From Rodentolepis nana (lineage: Eukaryota; Platyhelminthes; Cestoda; Cyclophyllidea; Hymenolepididae): 29,367 nt of DNA. Positions 1 through 23,604 of this stretch are shown here, one piece after another. The notes beneath the pieces were generated by a model. It had not been told where the DNA came from and searched no databases. It was given only the letters and a program-made list of their open reading frames with translations. Location: assembly GCA_900617975.1 (NCBI GenBank), contig UZAE01012261.1, positions 10,001 through 39,367 on the forward strand, given 5' to 3'. Position 1 is the stretch's first letter, and each line of letters opens with the position of its first letter. The position numbers and the translations under genes were made by a program.

Positions 1-220
1 CTGAGTCAGTCAGGCTTTACTAGCGTAGCAATCCGTGGAGCTATAGCTTAGCTGTTCTGGGAGTCTAGCTAGGTGTTGGAGAATCTGCCATAGAGATTTC
101 GGTCAGGCTTTACTAGCGTAGCAATCCGCTACAATGCAATCCGGTCAGGCTTTACTAAGGTAGCAATCCGTTACAATTCTCAACAGTCAGGCTTTACTAG
201 CGTAGCATTCTGCTACAGAC
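1..220 (+). repeat. 42-bp tandem repeat array (partial, cut by window edge)
   Basis: The core GTCAGGCTTTACTAGCGTAG recurs at 9, 102, 144 and 186 with small changes. The last three copies are spaced exactly 42 bases apart. Between the first and second copies lies a 60-base segment that recurs at 5859-5930. Most units contain GTAGC-AATCC-GCTAC, a 5-bp stem with a 5-base loop. The array begins at the window edge, so its true extent is unknown. Confidence 0.85.
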
Positions 221-222
221 TT

Positions 223-1158
223 TCTACCTTCCCTGAATCAATAAATACCTTTTAATTCAACTTGAAACCGTGAACTTGTTATTGTAATCCATTAAATAAG
301 CACACTTGGTAAAGTACGATGATGTACAGGGTTGTTTCTTTACATAAATTAAAAGTAAAAAAATCTGTGAGCCTGTTTTAACCTGATTGAGTCAATAACA
401 TTGGAGTTCCATAAGTGGTGAACACATACTATTTACCTTCGCCTACAATTTTGCAGTGGAAAATGCAATGGGATCTTCGTTTTTTAACAAACAATAGTTT
501 CATTAAATGCTTGACAAACAATCAGCCGAAATATCTGTTCTGCAACAACTATACAAATTTCTTAAAATCTTGTCCCAAATTCCTCCCGATATCTTTCTTT
601 CCTGTCTCTCTTAAAGATTTTTTTCATTGTGGCTACTGATGAAGTCAGTTGTGACATGAAATTATACCTACCAGTCAGAGAAAGTGTACAGGTTGGAATC
701 TTCCATTTCTAAAATGGTACTCTCATGATTAATCTCTGAGCATATCATGTCTAAACAACAATCACTCAAAATCTTGTTAACAGTTAGAGGAAAATATAAA
801 GGTTTTCCTATTCTTGCTTTCCTCCGAAACCATGAATGGTTAGTGGAATCACCTTCGAGCTAAAAGAAAGTTCAATTATGGAAGTAACCCAAAATTACCT
901 CAAAAAGCCATCCCTTTAAATCTCCTGAATTCGAACTTACTCAAAAACCCGAGTCTAGCATTATGAAATGTGAGTAATGGAATATTTGTAGATTACTTCA
1001 AGGATGATATCTCCAATGCTGAAGTTATCGAATATTGTAAGATTTTCAACTTCCTTACTTTCATTTGCTCCTCTTAATTGACTGAAATTTTGTTCTTTCA
1101 GAACCTATTTCCCAATTTTCGTGTTCCATTAACGTTCTATACTCAAATTAACATACGT
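223..1158. other. Intergenic, no gene seen
   Basis: AT-rich sequence with short spurious open frames only. No domain, RNA gene or repeat recognised. Confidence 0.6.
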
Positions 1159-1172
1159 ATTATTGCGTAGAC

Positions 1173-1493
1173 GGGGTGTGCGATAGACTTACCTCCACGT
1201 GGTGTACCCTGGGCAATGTATACTCATACGACAAAAAAATCTATTAACCGGCAGTTGACTTCAAACTACCACGACCCCCCTGGTTGTCATATTCGACCCA
1301 TTCCAATGCACTCACCTTACCTTTTTCTCTACCTTTGTGTCTGTCTGCCTCTTTTACATCTGGGAATCGCTCTTCTCTTCCCCACCCCTCGACTTTCTGC
1401 TACTTTGATGAACCTTCCCTCTGTGAAGCCCGAAGTCAGCTAAAGGGCTAATGATAAGTGTCATAAAGCCCGCTATTTGAAATAAATAAATAA
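1173..1493 (+). mobile_element. SINE-like retroposon, copy 1
   Basis: This 321-bp element starts GGGGTGTGCGATAGACTTAC and ends in an (AAAT)n tail. It is flanked by a 14-bp target-site duplication, ATTATTGCGTAGAC (1159-1172) and ATTATTGCATAGAC (1494-1507), with one mismatch. A shared 5' start, simple-repeat tail and TSDs indicate LINE-mediated retroposition. I find no clear tRNA-type A or B box. Confidence 0.85.
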
Positions 1494-1507
1494 ATTATTG
1501 CATAGAC

Positions 1508-3287
1508 TATTAGTTTCACGGAGTCTACTAATTGAAGAAAGTGACGATTAAGTATAGTCAGTTAAAATTGTTCTGAAACATAAAATGTTTGCATAAAAAG
1601 AAATTTTGGAACAAATATTGAAAAAAATTTAAGATCATTGTAAGAAAGTGTTGAAGGGAGCTTATCATCATACAAACTTTTCAAATATTTTTTGCTTGAC
1701 GAAAGATTATCCATTTAATATTTTTAAACCTTATTCTTGAAAATGATATGCATTGCTTAAGTTATTTACGTGGGCTAATGTGAATTAAGCTTTATTGCAA
1801 TTAGCTAAATTGGGAGATTTTAGGATTTGAATTTGGGTTCTCCTTGGCTGGAATTTCGACTTGTAGATCGTAAAAAGAGTGCGGCCCATTGTTATAACTT
1901 AATGATACGCGTCCATGCTGCCGACAACACCCATTCAAACAGTATCGGTATGACAGACGCAAAATTATCCTAATTTCCATGAAAATAATCGTCACTAAAA
2001 TTGCATGGAACATGCTTTAGATCGAACGTTATCTTGGCTACTTTCCTTTTCGGCACAAAACCAAGCTGAAGGTATGTTGATCTTTCGATAAAATGAGAAT
2101 TAAGTTCGTCGAAAGTAGAAATTACTTCTGATATAACCATAATCTCAAGGAAGCCTTAAAAATCCCTGGGTTATGAAAAACTAGAGCCGGGCTCCCTATT
2201 TGCAACCGATGTCTGCAAACTGGGGAACAAAGCTAAGGCTTGACTTACTGAGTCAGCATTATCTCATTAGCAACCTATGCAACAGACTGTCAACTTAATC
2301 TATTTGACCACTACTGCCTATCAACTTGGCCTCTTGGACCTGCTCATAAATGCTATCTCCAATCGCATATTTTTTAAGACATTCATCTTTCAATTCACAG
2401 AAGTGATGTTGTTCCAGCATTTTCTCTAAGAGCCTCATGAGGATAACCTTGAGGCGAAATTATCATTGAACAACCATTTCCACTAATAATCTTACTTATG
2501 GTTCTCGAAGAGCTTAATTACTAGGAACTAATAGACATGTTAAAAGACTTTTTCGTATTCAAACTGAATTGCACATATTGCTCTTATTCAGAAAGCTAGT
2601 AGAAATATTCTCGATGTTCGGACTATTCTACAGGTTAAAATGCCACATTACAGCCAAACCGTTATTCATTATCCATATCTGATAACGCATCGATCCTTAT
2701 TGATGCTTTGTAGTGTTTGATATAGCACAGGCTTCTCTGAAAAATGAATTTTTACCAGAGCCAAGTGAGCTACTGATTATACTAATGTTCCAGGCATCAC
2801 CTGCTATGCTCGATGGAATAATGGGCACCTTGAAACCGTGTGCTTTCGGTACCACAGTATTTCGAGACGATAATACTTTTTTTTATGCCGATCTCAGTAA
2901 AAACTGCAAATAATATGTCTTCATAGTTGATCAATCTACAGTTAACATCTTTTGACTAGAAGCGCAAATTCCTTTTGCAGCCTATCAAGCATCTAGAATA
3001 GATCTTTTATGTAAATGGCATGCTAAACGTGTGCATACTGACAGAAATGGATAGGGATATTAAAGCAGTTGTCAAAAGACACATTAAATACCTGCAATTG
3101 GCCAAACTTACCCCTACTAGGAACTCTTTCTTTGGCCTAAAACTACAGCTCTATGCATACGATCGAATTTTGCTGGAGCAGCCAGTGATCTCTTCTCTTG
3201 TTCTGATAGCTTCCTACTCAAAGTGGTCCAAAGCTAAAGCATTAAAGTTCACTTCAACGACCATGTCAACCGACAGCCTTCACTATT
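1508..3287. other. Intergenic, no gene seen
   Basis: AT-rich sequence. Open frames of about 66-70 codons exist (for example - strand 1801-2013 and + strand 2713-2913), but none has a recognisable motif, neighbouring exons or supporting splice sites. Confidence 0.55.
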
Positions 3288-3299
3288 TATTTTCAACTC

Positions 3300-3598
3300 G
3301 GGGTGTGCGAAAGACTTATCTCCCTGGGCAATGTATGCTCATACGACAAAATGGTCTATTAACAGACAGTTGACTTCAAACTGTATGCCATATTCAATCA
3401 CTTCCACAGTATTCATCTTACCTTTTTCTCTACCTTTTTGTCTGCCTGTCACTTTTACATCTATGAATAACTCTTCTATCCCCCCCCCCCATAACGACTT
3501 TTCTCATTTTGATGTTTCACAGCTCCGTGGAGCCTAAAGTCAGCTAATGGGCTGACGATAACTATCAAAACGCCTGTCATTTGAAATAAATAAATAAA
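3300..3598 (+). mobile_element. SINE-like retroposon, copy 2
   Basis: Same family as copy 1, with an internal deletion just after the start (the CCACGTGGTGCA block is missing) and a C11 run at 3480-3490. Flanking TSDs are TATTTTCAACTC (3288-3299) and TACTTTCAACTC (3599-3610), one mismatch. It ends in the (AAAT)n tail. Confidence 0.85.
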
Positions 3599-3610
3599 TA
3601 CTTTCAACTC

Positions 3611-4188
3611 ATGGACTACCAGTGGCTATTGCTACCGATTAAGGCACCTTGGTCTTTTCCAACCTCTTTCATGGATTTTTGCTTAATTTTACTGTCCAAA
3701 AATGTTGTGAGTTGGATATTTTAGGTTGAAACTTATTTACTTCTTGGATCATCCCTAGCAAATATTCAGGAGAAAGAGCATCGGATTTAATCAAAGGTCT
3801 ATTTAATTCAAGTTACACAAGATGTTATGGTAGTAGGGTTCAATTAAAGCGGAATATCCGCCACAATATATTGGAGAAGCATGGCACATGTTGAGCACTC
3901 GGGAACTCGGCAGACCAAGACGCATATTTAAAATTTGGGTTGCAAAGTTATGTAATTGTGAGTAATTAATTCAAGGGTGCAAAACTTCAAATAAAAAGCA
4001 AGATATGTGAAACCTTTTCATTGATAAATAAACTTAATTCTCGGCTTAAATTCGATTCCATTGCTTGAAGTATTTTTTTGTATTCGTTTACTACCATCCA
4101 TGTTATAGAATTTTTCCATTATCACAGAGTCAGAGCCCTTGAACGAAATTAATTAGAGTTAGAATTAAATGATTACTGGGATTGCACA
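3611..4188. other. Intergenic, no gene seen
   Basis: AT-rich sequence between two SINE copies with no recognisable feature. Confidence 0.6.
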
Positions 4189-4202
4189 GTAGGAATGAAT
4201 AT

Positions 4203-4525
4203 TTATTTATTTTATATGGCAGGCGTTTTGATAGTTATCATTAACCCTTTTGCTAACTTCGGGCTTCACAGAGAGGAGGATGAACATCAAAGTGACAAAA
4301 AGTCGAGAGGGGGACAGAATAATGATTCACAGATGTGAAAGAATCAGACAGACACAAAGGCAGATAAAAGGTAAGATGAGTACTGTGAAAGGGGTGGAAT
4401 ATGACATACAGTGGGGTCATGGTAGTTTGAAGTGAGAAGTAAATTGCCTGTTAATAGATTTTATTACCGTAAGTGAATACGTTCCCTAGGGTACAACACG
4501 TAGAGATAAGTCTATCACGCACCCC
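4203..4525 (-). mobile_element. SINE-like retroposon, copy 3
   Basis: Same family on the minus strand: the A-rich tail appears as TTATTTATTTT at the left edge and the GGGGTGCGTGATAGACTTA head at the right edge. It is flanked by a perfect 14-bp TSD, GTAGGAATGAATAT, at 4189-4202 and 4526-4539. The intact TSD suggests one of the younger insertions here, although the body has diverged. Confidence 0.88.
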
Positions 4526-4615
4526 GTAGGAATGAATATAAATCTTAATGAACTTTGGAACTAACAAATCAGTTTAATTTGTTTAGAAACACATGAAGGG
4601 GCCAGGTATGGCATG

Positions 4616-5080
4616 ACATATTGATTGAAATTCTCTCAATTCCACACAAATTGTGGAGTCTTTCTGATTTTCTACTTCTGTAATGACCATCACCGTCTGT
4701 ATACTCGAACAACAGGCACTCGTCTAATCTATGGACATAACGACCAATGGACATCCTCTTAACCCCTGAAGCATCTGAACATCTTCACGAGTCCTTTACT
4801 ATCATCAACTCCACATTTTGCCATACTCGTAGAAATTACCATTCCCAAGCACTCATTCTCAAAAGCGAATTCAAATTTCACCATCTTCGACATATTTTGG
4901 AAGCATTTATTAGGCCTTTCTAAGTATTCCAACTACATTTATAAAATAAATAATGAATATTTTGCATCACTACATCTTACCATGCCAATAATGCATCATT
5001 GAGCTAATTCATTATGTACGCGATTTATGCTAGTTCTGTTGATTCGAATGGAGATTGTGTGCTAAATTAAGCTGTGTTGG
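4616..5080 (-). repeat. Inverted duplication, arm A (~465 bp)
   Basis: Read on the minus strand, this segment matches 24329-24793 over roughly 460 bases with only about four differences by eye, mostly near the inner edge. Both boundaries are abrupt and show no terminal inverted repeats or obvious TSD. It carries the minus-strand frame beginning MSIGRYVHRLDECLLFEYT (start codon at 4754), identical to arm B through CGIERI. Confidence 0.9.
4616..5080 (-). pseudogene. Truncated duplicate of the 24.4-24.8 kb coding-like segment
   Basis: The arm A copy carries the same LEYLRKANKCF, MVKFEFAFENECL and MSIGRYVHRLDECLL segments on the minus strand with the same frame break before VKRMSIG. It lacks everything matching positions after about 24793. 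After ERI it reads into unrelated sequence (SINMSCHTWPLHVF) and stops at 4569. As a partial duplicate it is unlikely to be functional. Confidence 0.4.
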
Positions 5081-5512
5081 CACGATGAGTATCAAAATGT
5101 TCGAATTTTTTATAAGTATTCATAACAATGAAAAATATACACTCTTGAACTGTTTTTGCCACCAAAACGGAGTACTGAATTATAATTAAACGAATTTTGA
5201 ACTTTTCTCTCACAATTACCATTCATTTACGGTTATGCTTCAAATTTCCACTTTGGTAACTTTTTTTATTACATGTAGTATAATCATAATTAATCAAAAT
5301 TTCATTGAAATTTCCTTTAGTTTCTTGTTATAGTGGAAATTGATTATGAAAGAATGTTAAAGGAAAAATATAAGCTTTTCTTGGAATATATTTAGTCAAT
5401 GAACAATCTCCCATCTGTAAATCATGTTTGCCAGCTTAGTGACTCTTATATAGTTCAGGATTTAAAGTGGGACACGTCATCGCTTAACGCGTCATCGCAT
5501 GCTTGCATGCCA
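5081..5512. other. Intergenic, no gene seen
   Basis: AT-rich sequence. A CGTCATCGC motif is repeated twice near 5475-5497. No gene recognised. Confidence 0.55.
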
Positions 5513-5810
5513 GGGGTGCACGATGAACTTACCTCCACGTGGTGCACCCTGGGCAACGTATACTCATACGGCAAAAAAGTCTATTATTCTGCAGTTGACT
5601 TCTGACCACACTGTATGCCATATTCCACCACTTCCACAGTACTCACATCACATTTTTTCTAAATTTTCTACCTTCGTCTTTGAAACACTCTTCTGTCCCC
5701 CCCTCTCCACTTTTTTTTCACTTTGATGTTCCCTCCCGCCTGTGAAGTCTGAAGTCACCTAAAGGGCTAATAATAACCATTAAACGCCTGCCATTTGATA
5801 TAAATAAATA
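5513..5810 (+). mobile_element. SINE-like retroposon, copy 4
   Basis: Same family: head GGGGTGCACGATGAACTTAC, tail TAAATAAATA. No clear TSD is visible, so it is older or its flank has been rearranged. The 42-bp-repeat relative lies only about 50 bases downstream. Confidence 0.82.
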
Positions 5811-5858
5811 CTTACTGGGTAAACGTGTTGCTTGCCATACGTCTTTTTCCTCTATAGC

Positions 5859-5960
5859 CGGGCTGTAGTTTATCTAGTTCTGGGAGTTTGGCTAGATGTT
5901 GGAGAATCTGCCACACAGATTTCTGAGTCAGTCAGGCTTTACTAGTGTAGCAATCCGCTT
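5859..5960 (+). repeat. Dispersed relative of the 1-220 repeat family
   Basis: This segment matches the interval around 38-130: TTCTGGGAGT, GTTGGAGAATCTGCCA and GTCAGGCTTTACTAG occur in the same order. There is one core unit and no tandem array. It shows the window-start repeat is a dispersed family rather than a local satellite only. Confidence 0.8.
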
Positions 5961-6388
5961 CATATCACTGACAGACTCAGCAAGAGAGGAGTAGTACGGA
6001 AATTATAAACACATGAGCTGGTTTCGCATATACGGTTATACGTAAATGATCGGAATAATTCGCGAATCGCAATTCCATTGAAATTGGATAATATTAACCA
6101 GTAAGAACTTGGCACTGTGAATGGTATTCACTCCAAAAGTTGGCTAAACAGTGGCCGCCTTTCATTACTTGATCGGCAGATTCTTTTATAAAAACAGCAA
6201 CTCATTAAAGATGCGTAAGTAGAACTCATTTTCTCCACTAATTATGACAATGATAATTTATCTCATGCATTATTTCTTCCCTATCAGGAGGAATAATTAA
6301 GGAAAATGCACAATTTTATGAGCAGCTGCAAGTGAAATCCTATTGGTTGTTAAATGACAGGGAGTATTTCAAAGCCTTTAAGGAATAA

Positions 6389-6432
<44 letters not shown>

Positions 6433-6434
6433 CG

Positions 6435-6476
<42 letters not shown>

Positions 6477-9400
6477 CGGAATAAAGAGTTTACTAAGAAA
6501 TATAGATTCAGGTAGTCGGAGAGGCTTGTAGTAACCTTGCTGATATTAAACTGTATCATGGGGTCTAAAGGTGTTCTCACCTGAGATCAAGTAAACCTCC
6601 CTCATCTCTAAGTGGGTGGAAGGGTATTTGTGCGAGTGTGGGAAAGTTCAATGACCAAAAATATTTTGTAACAATCCTCTGTGGTATTATAATTTTCCAG
6701 AGTCTATGCTACCTCATATTTCACTTCAGTGTCAGTATATTTTAAGATTTGGTCAACTTGCATTCATTTCACCCCACTTTGCTTTGGATAAAACTCTCCT
6801 TTATTAACAGTTTGACAGCACTCACTACACTTCAGACAACAAGTCCCAATCCATTGATAAAACACTGGATGCTGGTCGTATAGACCTATTATTTTGTGCA
6901 AAACATTGTTAAAGCAAGTTCAAGTTGGGTAGTAGTCAAATATCTTGTAAACTATAAGTATTTTCTCGTTTGGCACGAGAGCGTACGAGAATCAATCGTT
7001 GAGCAGAAGCTGCACATATGAAGGTTGGTAAAACGATGTGGGAGTGACTACGTCACTTCACTCTCAATAGACCCCGTTCATCACCTTTCTGCCTTATACC
7101 ACATTGTGCTGAAGGTAGCAGTGGGCTTGGAGAATAAAAACTTACCAAAACCCCATTTTCTGGACTCTTGATTTGAATAAATATTAATGCATGAGTCATT
7201 GTAAATATTCGATTGATGGAGTTTGCACTTCTTTAAGTTATGAAAGATTATTTAAGATTGTCAAACCAAAGTTATTCACTATCTTATATGGGCGTAAATC
7301 TGAACTTATAATTAACTCAATTTACCTGGAGAAAGTTTATGTAAGAGCCAATATTACGTCTAGTTAAAGTTAATTAAAGAGAAACTAAGTAAACACGTAA
7401 TCCCTAATTGTCTTGTCATAACCAAAATGGAAGTTGTAAAATATTTAGTTGGCGGACAAGATAAATATCTCAAAATCGTACTCCGCCTTCATTTTTATTT
7501 CATGTAAATGAATTTTTTTATTTTCAGGAAATTTACTTTAAAAATGAAAAAAAGAAATCGAAATAGAATAAGTTGGTTTGTAGATATGACGTCATGGAGT
7601 TAGAAGTAAGTCCCAATTTTGGGCATAAAATATTTATCAATTTAATGTTTTGGAGATAAAATATACTCTGGTTCAAAATTATTAATGATGAATTACCCCT
7701 GCTCTAAGTCCTGCGCATTAACCAGCATAAATTTTTAGACGTTCTACTCCATGTCTCCACATGCGAAAACTATTATTAATATTAATGATTCTCCCTTCTG
7801 TAACTACTTGGATGAAAAATGTCACATCATCTTCGAAAACAAATAATATATGTGCATATGTGTAAGAAATTTTCCACCATTACTTTTAGTTCGCTCAGGA
7901 AACGCGGATTTAGTTGAAAATAGAACTACGCACAAACTTTCACCAGTAATTTCTTCAAAAAATTCTGACTTCATTGGCGTTTCAAGGACCTTGTGTTTAA
8001 TAAGACAACATTTTTCTTTAAAGACTCGCCCATACACTTTATTAAAAGTCTAGCGGCATAGTTACATTTAAAAAATGGGATTTTGGGTTACCTCGTGTCC
8101 TGAGCAAGCTCTAATTGCAAACAAATGTATTTTGAGATCCGGGCAAAGCAACGCTAAATACTCTCTGGTAGAGCTAAAGTCCTTCCATATACTATCAGGT
8201 TACATGAACCTCTTTCAGTTAAGATGACCAAGAGCTGTTCCGCACAAAAGTGCTTTGACAATTGAGAAGAAATGAGAGGCAAAGAAGTACGAAATAAAAG
8301 AGGGAGCTACGGGAATCGAAGGTAGGGAAGGGGGGGGGGGCTGAGCAGACCTCTGAGCCAAGGTACACTTGTGCAGCAAACTTATAATCGTCTAACTACC
8401 ATTCCATTGCCTTACAGTAATGGTTAGGGAGCTTTGTTTGACTTTGCAACAAACTTGTATCTGATTGGAAACCTCCTTGCACCCTGTCCAACCCTGTCTT
8501 GGATTTCAAATACGGAATCCTATGAATCCTATAATCTCCAGGCACTGTAGAAGTGCATTGATTTGACCCTTAGAGAAAAGGACCAAAACACACTATTTTG
8601 GTGTCATTTCGACTCTGCTTCCCATGTTAAATTACTACACAATTCAACAGGACCAACATAATATATTATTATATTCCCATATAATTTATGAAGTTGCTGG
8701 GGATCAGTTCCACGTAATTGAAACTTATTTTACTTCAGTTTGATGTGGCCTAGAAACAAATTTAGTTTACACTGTTCTTCATAATACTCGAATATAGATT
8801 TTCTTCCATTATTGCTACCAGAAGACATATGTGTACTGGCTTATTGCAGTTACGATTCGTACAAGTATTCAATTTTATGAAAACAAGAGATGTAAAAACT
8901 AGTGTTAAATACGATAGGTAAACATTCGGCAAATATCAAGTTCACTTCATTGGTGTGCTTTGCGGTATATAATGGGAAATAGTTGGATCTACCTAATAGA
9001 AGAACAATTGGAAATTAATGGGGACCAGGTTATTTCTTATTATATATGTATAATCAGAATTGAGTTTAATTTAATCAAGTAGTTTGAGTCACTTTTCATT
9101 GAAGTGCAATTGAATTATGCTTCTAACTAGTCCAATATCTCTTCACGAATACCTGCTTATATTTGGTTTCATTTCATGGTAAATTTAATCAAATAGGAAT
9201 AAAACCGATGTAGATATTCAATCAACTTTGAATCTTTTCTTGAAATTATTACCCACGGAATAATGCATAGTTAGACCATATACCTGATCGATTGGATGGG
9301 GATTCGAGCGCAGTGCTTAATTTACCATTCGATCTTAACCCGACAAAAATCTAAAAAATCTATATGAATATACGTATATACCACTGCGAGTTTAGTTGTC

Positions 9401-10489
9401 CGTGAATTGTCGCTATTTAGGGACACAGATTGCATAGCTCAATGAAGAACCGAATCTAAGTATAATGACGTAACCGAAGCAATCGTGTAAACGTTGCGTT
9501 TAAAAGTTATCATCAATCGAGAAATCATTTAACAAGGCTCTTTATTTTTAAAAAGCATGCATTCCGGTATCTAAGTCGACCCCGATAAGTCACATCTATC
9601 TATAAGATTAGGGTAAAGTAAAAGCCGAGAACTAAGCAGGGCAACAGCATTAATTAATCCAATGAATAACTGTGGAGCCAATGTACCATATTGCTACCTA
9701 ATAAAATTTAGTTCAACTTCAGGAACTCTTGCGTGTATTTTCAAGATTAAAATGTATAGCCAAGTAAATTGATTAAACACATCACAAAGATAAAATAGCG
9801 GCAGTCTAGCACGTTACAAACCTATAAACAAGGTCTATTAATTGGCCGATTTTAAAGTCATATTTGAATTTTGATATGCTTGTTATCGTGAACGATAGTA
9901 GCAGCTGAAACATGAATAACGAATATGAATAAAAACATAAGCCTTGTTTCCGTTAAATCTCTTGGAATAAAAGCATACACTTATAAACCCATTTCTTTGA
10001 TTTACAATTTCTTTCAAATCCAATAACTAACCAAATTCGTAGACTGATGGTCTTTAATAAGAAAGTGTCAAATAAATTTTATGTTTTACTATTTCAATTG
10101 TAACTCAGGGGCATTCCATTTTTTTTAAATAGAGCAGTTAATTATTAATAGAATTGTATTAATGAATTTTTTGGTGATTGGAAAATATGTGCAAAATAGA
10201 AATAACAAATAAGTAAACATACGTGTTCAAACAGTAAATAAAAAGTAATTATATTAATTGAATAAGAAATGGGGATTATGTTATTTTTATATCAATTGAA
10301 TTCTTGATTCTTATAGAACCTCATATTAATCAAATGCAAAGTTAAAAACCATTATTGTTTTAGTATATAAGTATCATCATAATTTCAGAAAATAAATTAA
10401 ATGGGTTTTAATAAATTGGTTTTATTTTTATAAGTTCGGAAAATTTTATACTTCGAAATAATGTTGATGCTATTTTTTCAACTATCGCA
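5961..10489. other. Long intergenic region upstream of SIK
   Basis: About 4.5 kb of AT-rich sequence. Apart from the palindrome at 6428-6483, a G11 run at 8330-8340 and one perfect CRE (TGACGTCA, 7587-7594), I see no supported feature. Overlapping open frames on both strands at 7822-8053 have no recognisable motif. Confidence 0.5.
6391..6483. repeat. AT microsatellite with 56-bp perfect palindrome
   Basis: An (AT)n run from 6391 is followed by a perfect palindrome at 6428-6483. Its arms begin TATTCCGTTATA and end TATAACGGAATA, with pure AT between. It could extrude as a cruciform or be an assembly-sensitive site. Confidence 0.9.
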
Positions 10490-10701
10490 GAAGTGCGGCG
10501 TTTTGTATTCCATTGATTGGTTAATGTTCTAACGAACTACAGCTGTAGGTTAACCAATCATTGGACGCTTTCTCGTCATGCGTTTTCCCGTAAACAGTGC
10601 ATCTCACCTTTTAGTGTCGCTGTGTCATTGTAGATTGTTGTATTCTGAGTAAAGGAAAGCGTAAGGCTTTTGCATATACAATCAATTTTCATTTATTCCT
10701 A
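10490..10701 (+). promoter_or_regulatory. Putative SIK promoter / 5' UTR region
   Basis: A patch richer in GC and CpG than the AT-rich flank sits directly upstream of the start codon. It has two CCAAT boxes in opposite orientation inside an 11-bp inverted repeat (10514-10524 and 10550-10560). A CGTCATGCG motif follows at 10574-10582, and a weak TATA-like CATATACA lies at 10673-10680. The transcription start cannot be placed from sequence. No convincing trans-splice acceptor lies just before the ATG. Confidence 0.4.
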
Positions 10702-22201
<11,500 letters not shown>

Positions 22202-22232
22202 CAACCACTTAATAGCATGGACTTTTGACAGA

Positions 22233-22238
22233 AATAAA
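22233..22238 (+). terminator. Candidate polyadenylation signal of the SIK gene
   Basis: A canonical AATAAA lies 32 bases after the stop codon. T-rich and TG-containing sequence follows it. If used, the 3' UTR is very short. Confidence 0.5.
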
Positions 22239-23591
22239 CACATGTTTTTTTTGACATGTATTACTGCTAATGCCACTTGCTCTCTTCACACAAAACACCT
22301 ACACGTATTTTCTCCTCTCCTACTCTCCGTATTTGTGAGTATGTACTTTTGTTCTCTGTGTCCAAGTGTTTAATCGTTCTTATTCTTTTAGTTCCATCTC
22401 TCCTTCCATATCTCATTTCACCGTCCACCCCCTCTATCACTGGTTATTCTCGTGATCCGTGCTCTCTCTCTCTCTCTAATGCATCTGATACTTGTGTAAA
22501 TAATATATACCTGATATATTGACTTCCGATGTTGATTTATGTCAGTAGGCAGAGGCTGACTAGGAGCCGTTTAGTTAGAAAGTTGGTTTATTGAGAGATT
22601 TGATTATCACTACCTGTCTCTAGTAATGGGGTAAGCAACGACTAATTACCATTAATGTGATACTTGGAGCTCAGTCTTGATCACTTTTGGAGGTAGTTTA
22701 TAAATTGCGAATTGAATAGCAATTCCTTGTATTTTGTGTAACTACTGGTAATTCCCGGTTTTTTAATCCCTGCTATTAGGTACTTTTCTCAAACGAATAG
22801 TTGGATTTGCCCTAATCCACCCTCTTAGTTACCTCTGGTGACTGAGCAGGCATGCTAGTTTTATGGGTAGATGGTTATTCGTAAGCGACGTTCTTACTCT
22901 TGTCCAATACCGAGGAAAGACAGTGCCCAAGATTTGCGCATGACTTAGTTGAACTCGAAAAATCCCTCGATAAGTGTTTGAATGCAGGGGAAGATCAGGT
23001 GAGGCTTAACAGATTAGAATGGGGGTTGAACCGGGGTGAGAGCAAATCTCGTGATACCGTATTGGTTAGCCGGGTTAACTCTAGGATATTATGTTATTAT
23101 GGTGTTATTATAGAATGCTAACAAAACCTGAGTTGGAGTGAAAGAAGGCACCCAATAATATGAGCGACCAATTACACTGGCTACTTTCTGCCAATTGGGA
23201 GGTTCGAGAACGTTTAATTCTTAAGTGAAGTTTCGGGATGGCTCCGAAGCAAAATGACGTTTCCATTTATAATTATGAACTAAACAAGCGTATTTACCTT
23301 CCAATAACCAGTTAGATCACAATCGTTCAGTGGCAATTGACAATACCTCAAATCATTGCTTAAGAATAAATTTAAAATTCCCATTTTTACCTGTTACGTT
23401 CGTATTCTTTCATTAAATGAAGTAAGGTTTCCCAAAGACGGAGTTTTGTAGTTACTTGAAGAAAGATACAGACAATTCAAAAACTCCTCTTACTTGCTAA
23501 ATGATAACCCACAGACTTGGAATCCTGGTGATGAAGATAAATTCAGTTCAAATCTTCAAGCACATGAACTAGTTTGAACTGTCAGATTACA
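22239..23591. other. Intergenic region downstream of SIK, no gene seen
   Basis: Pyrimidine-rich sequence follows the SIK 3' end, then AT-rich sequence. The + frame at 22900-23121 (73 codons) has no recognisable motif or splice context. Confidence 0.5.
22461..22477 (+). repeat. CT dinucleotide run downstream of SIK
   Basis: An uninterrupted (CT)n tract just beyond the putative polyadenylation site. Confidence 0.85.
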
Positions 23592-23604
23592 TTCTTGGAA
23601 AAGA

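Noticed and set aside
2713..2913. 66-codon plus-strand frame with protein-like look
   Set aside because: No known motif, no in-frame neighbours and no repeat relationship found.
3020..3373. 117-codon plus-strand open frame
   Set aside because: Its end runs into SINE copy 2 and the upstream part has no motif, so it is a chance frame.
7822..8053. Overlapping open frames on both strands
   Set aside because: Neither translation is recognised and there is no splice or promoter context.
10612..10701. Possible spliced-leader acceptor or earlier start upstream of the SIK ATG
   Set aside because: The frame is open back to a TAG at 10612 but contains no ATG. AG dinucleotides there lack a convincing pyrimidine tract, so trans-splicing cannot be supported from sequence.
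23195..23215. GGTTCGAG motif resembling a tRNA B box
   Set aside because: No A box, acceptor stem or cloverleaf could be built around it.
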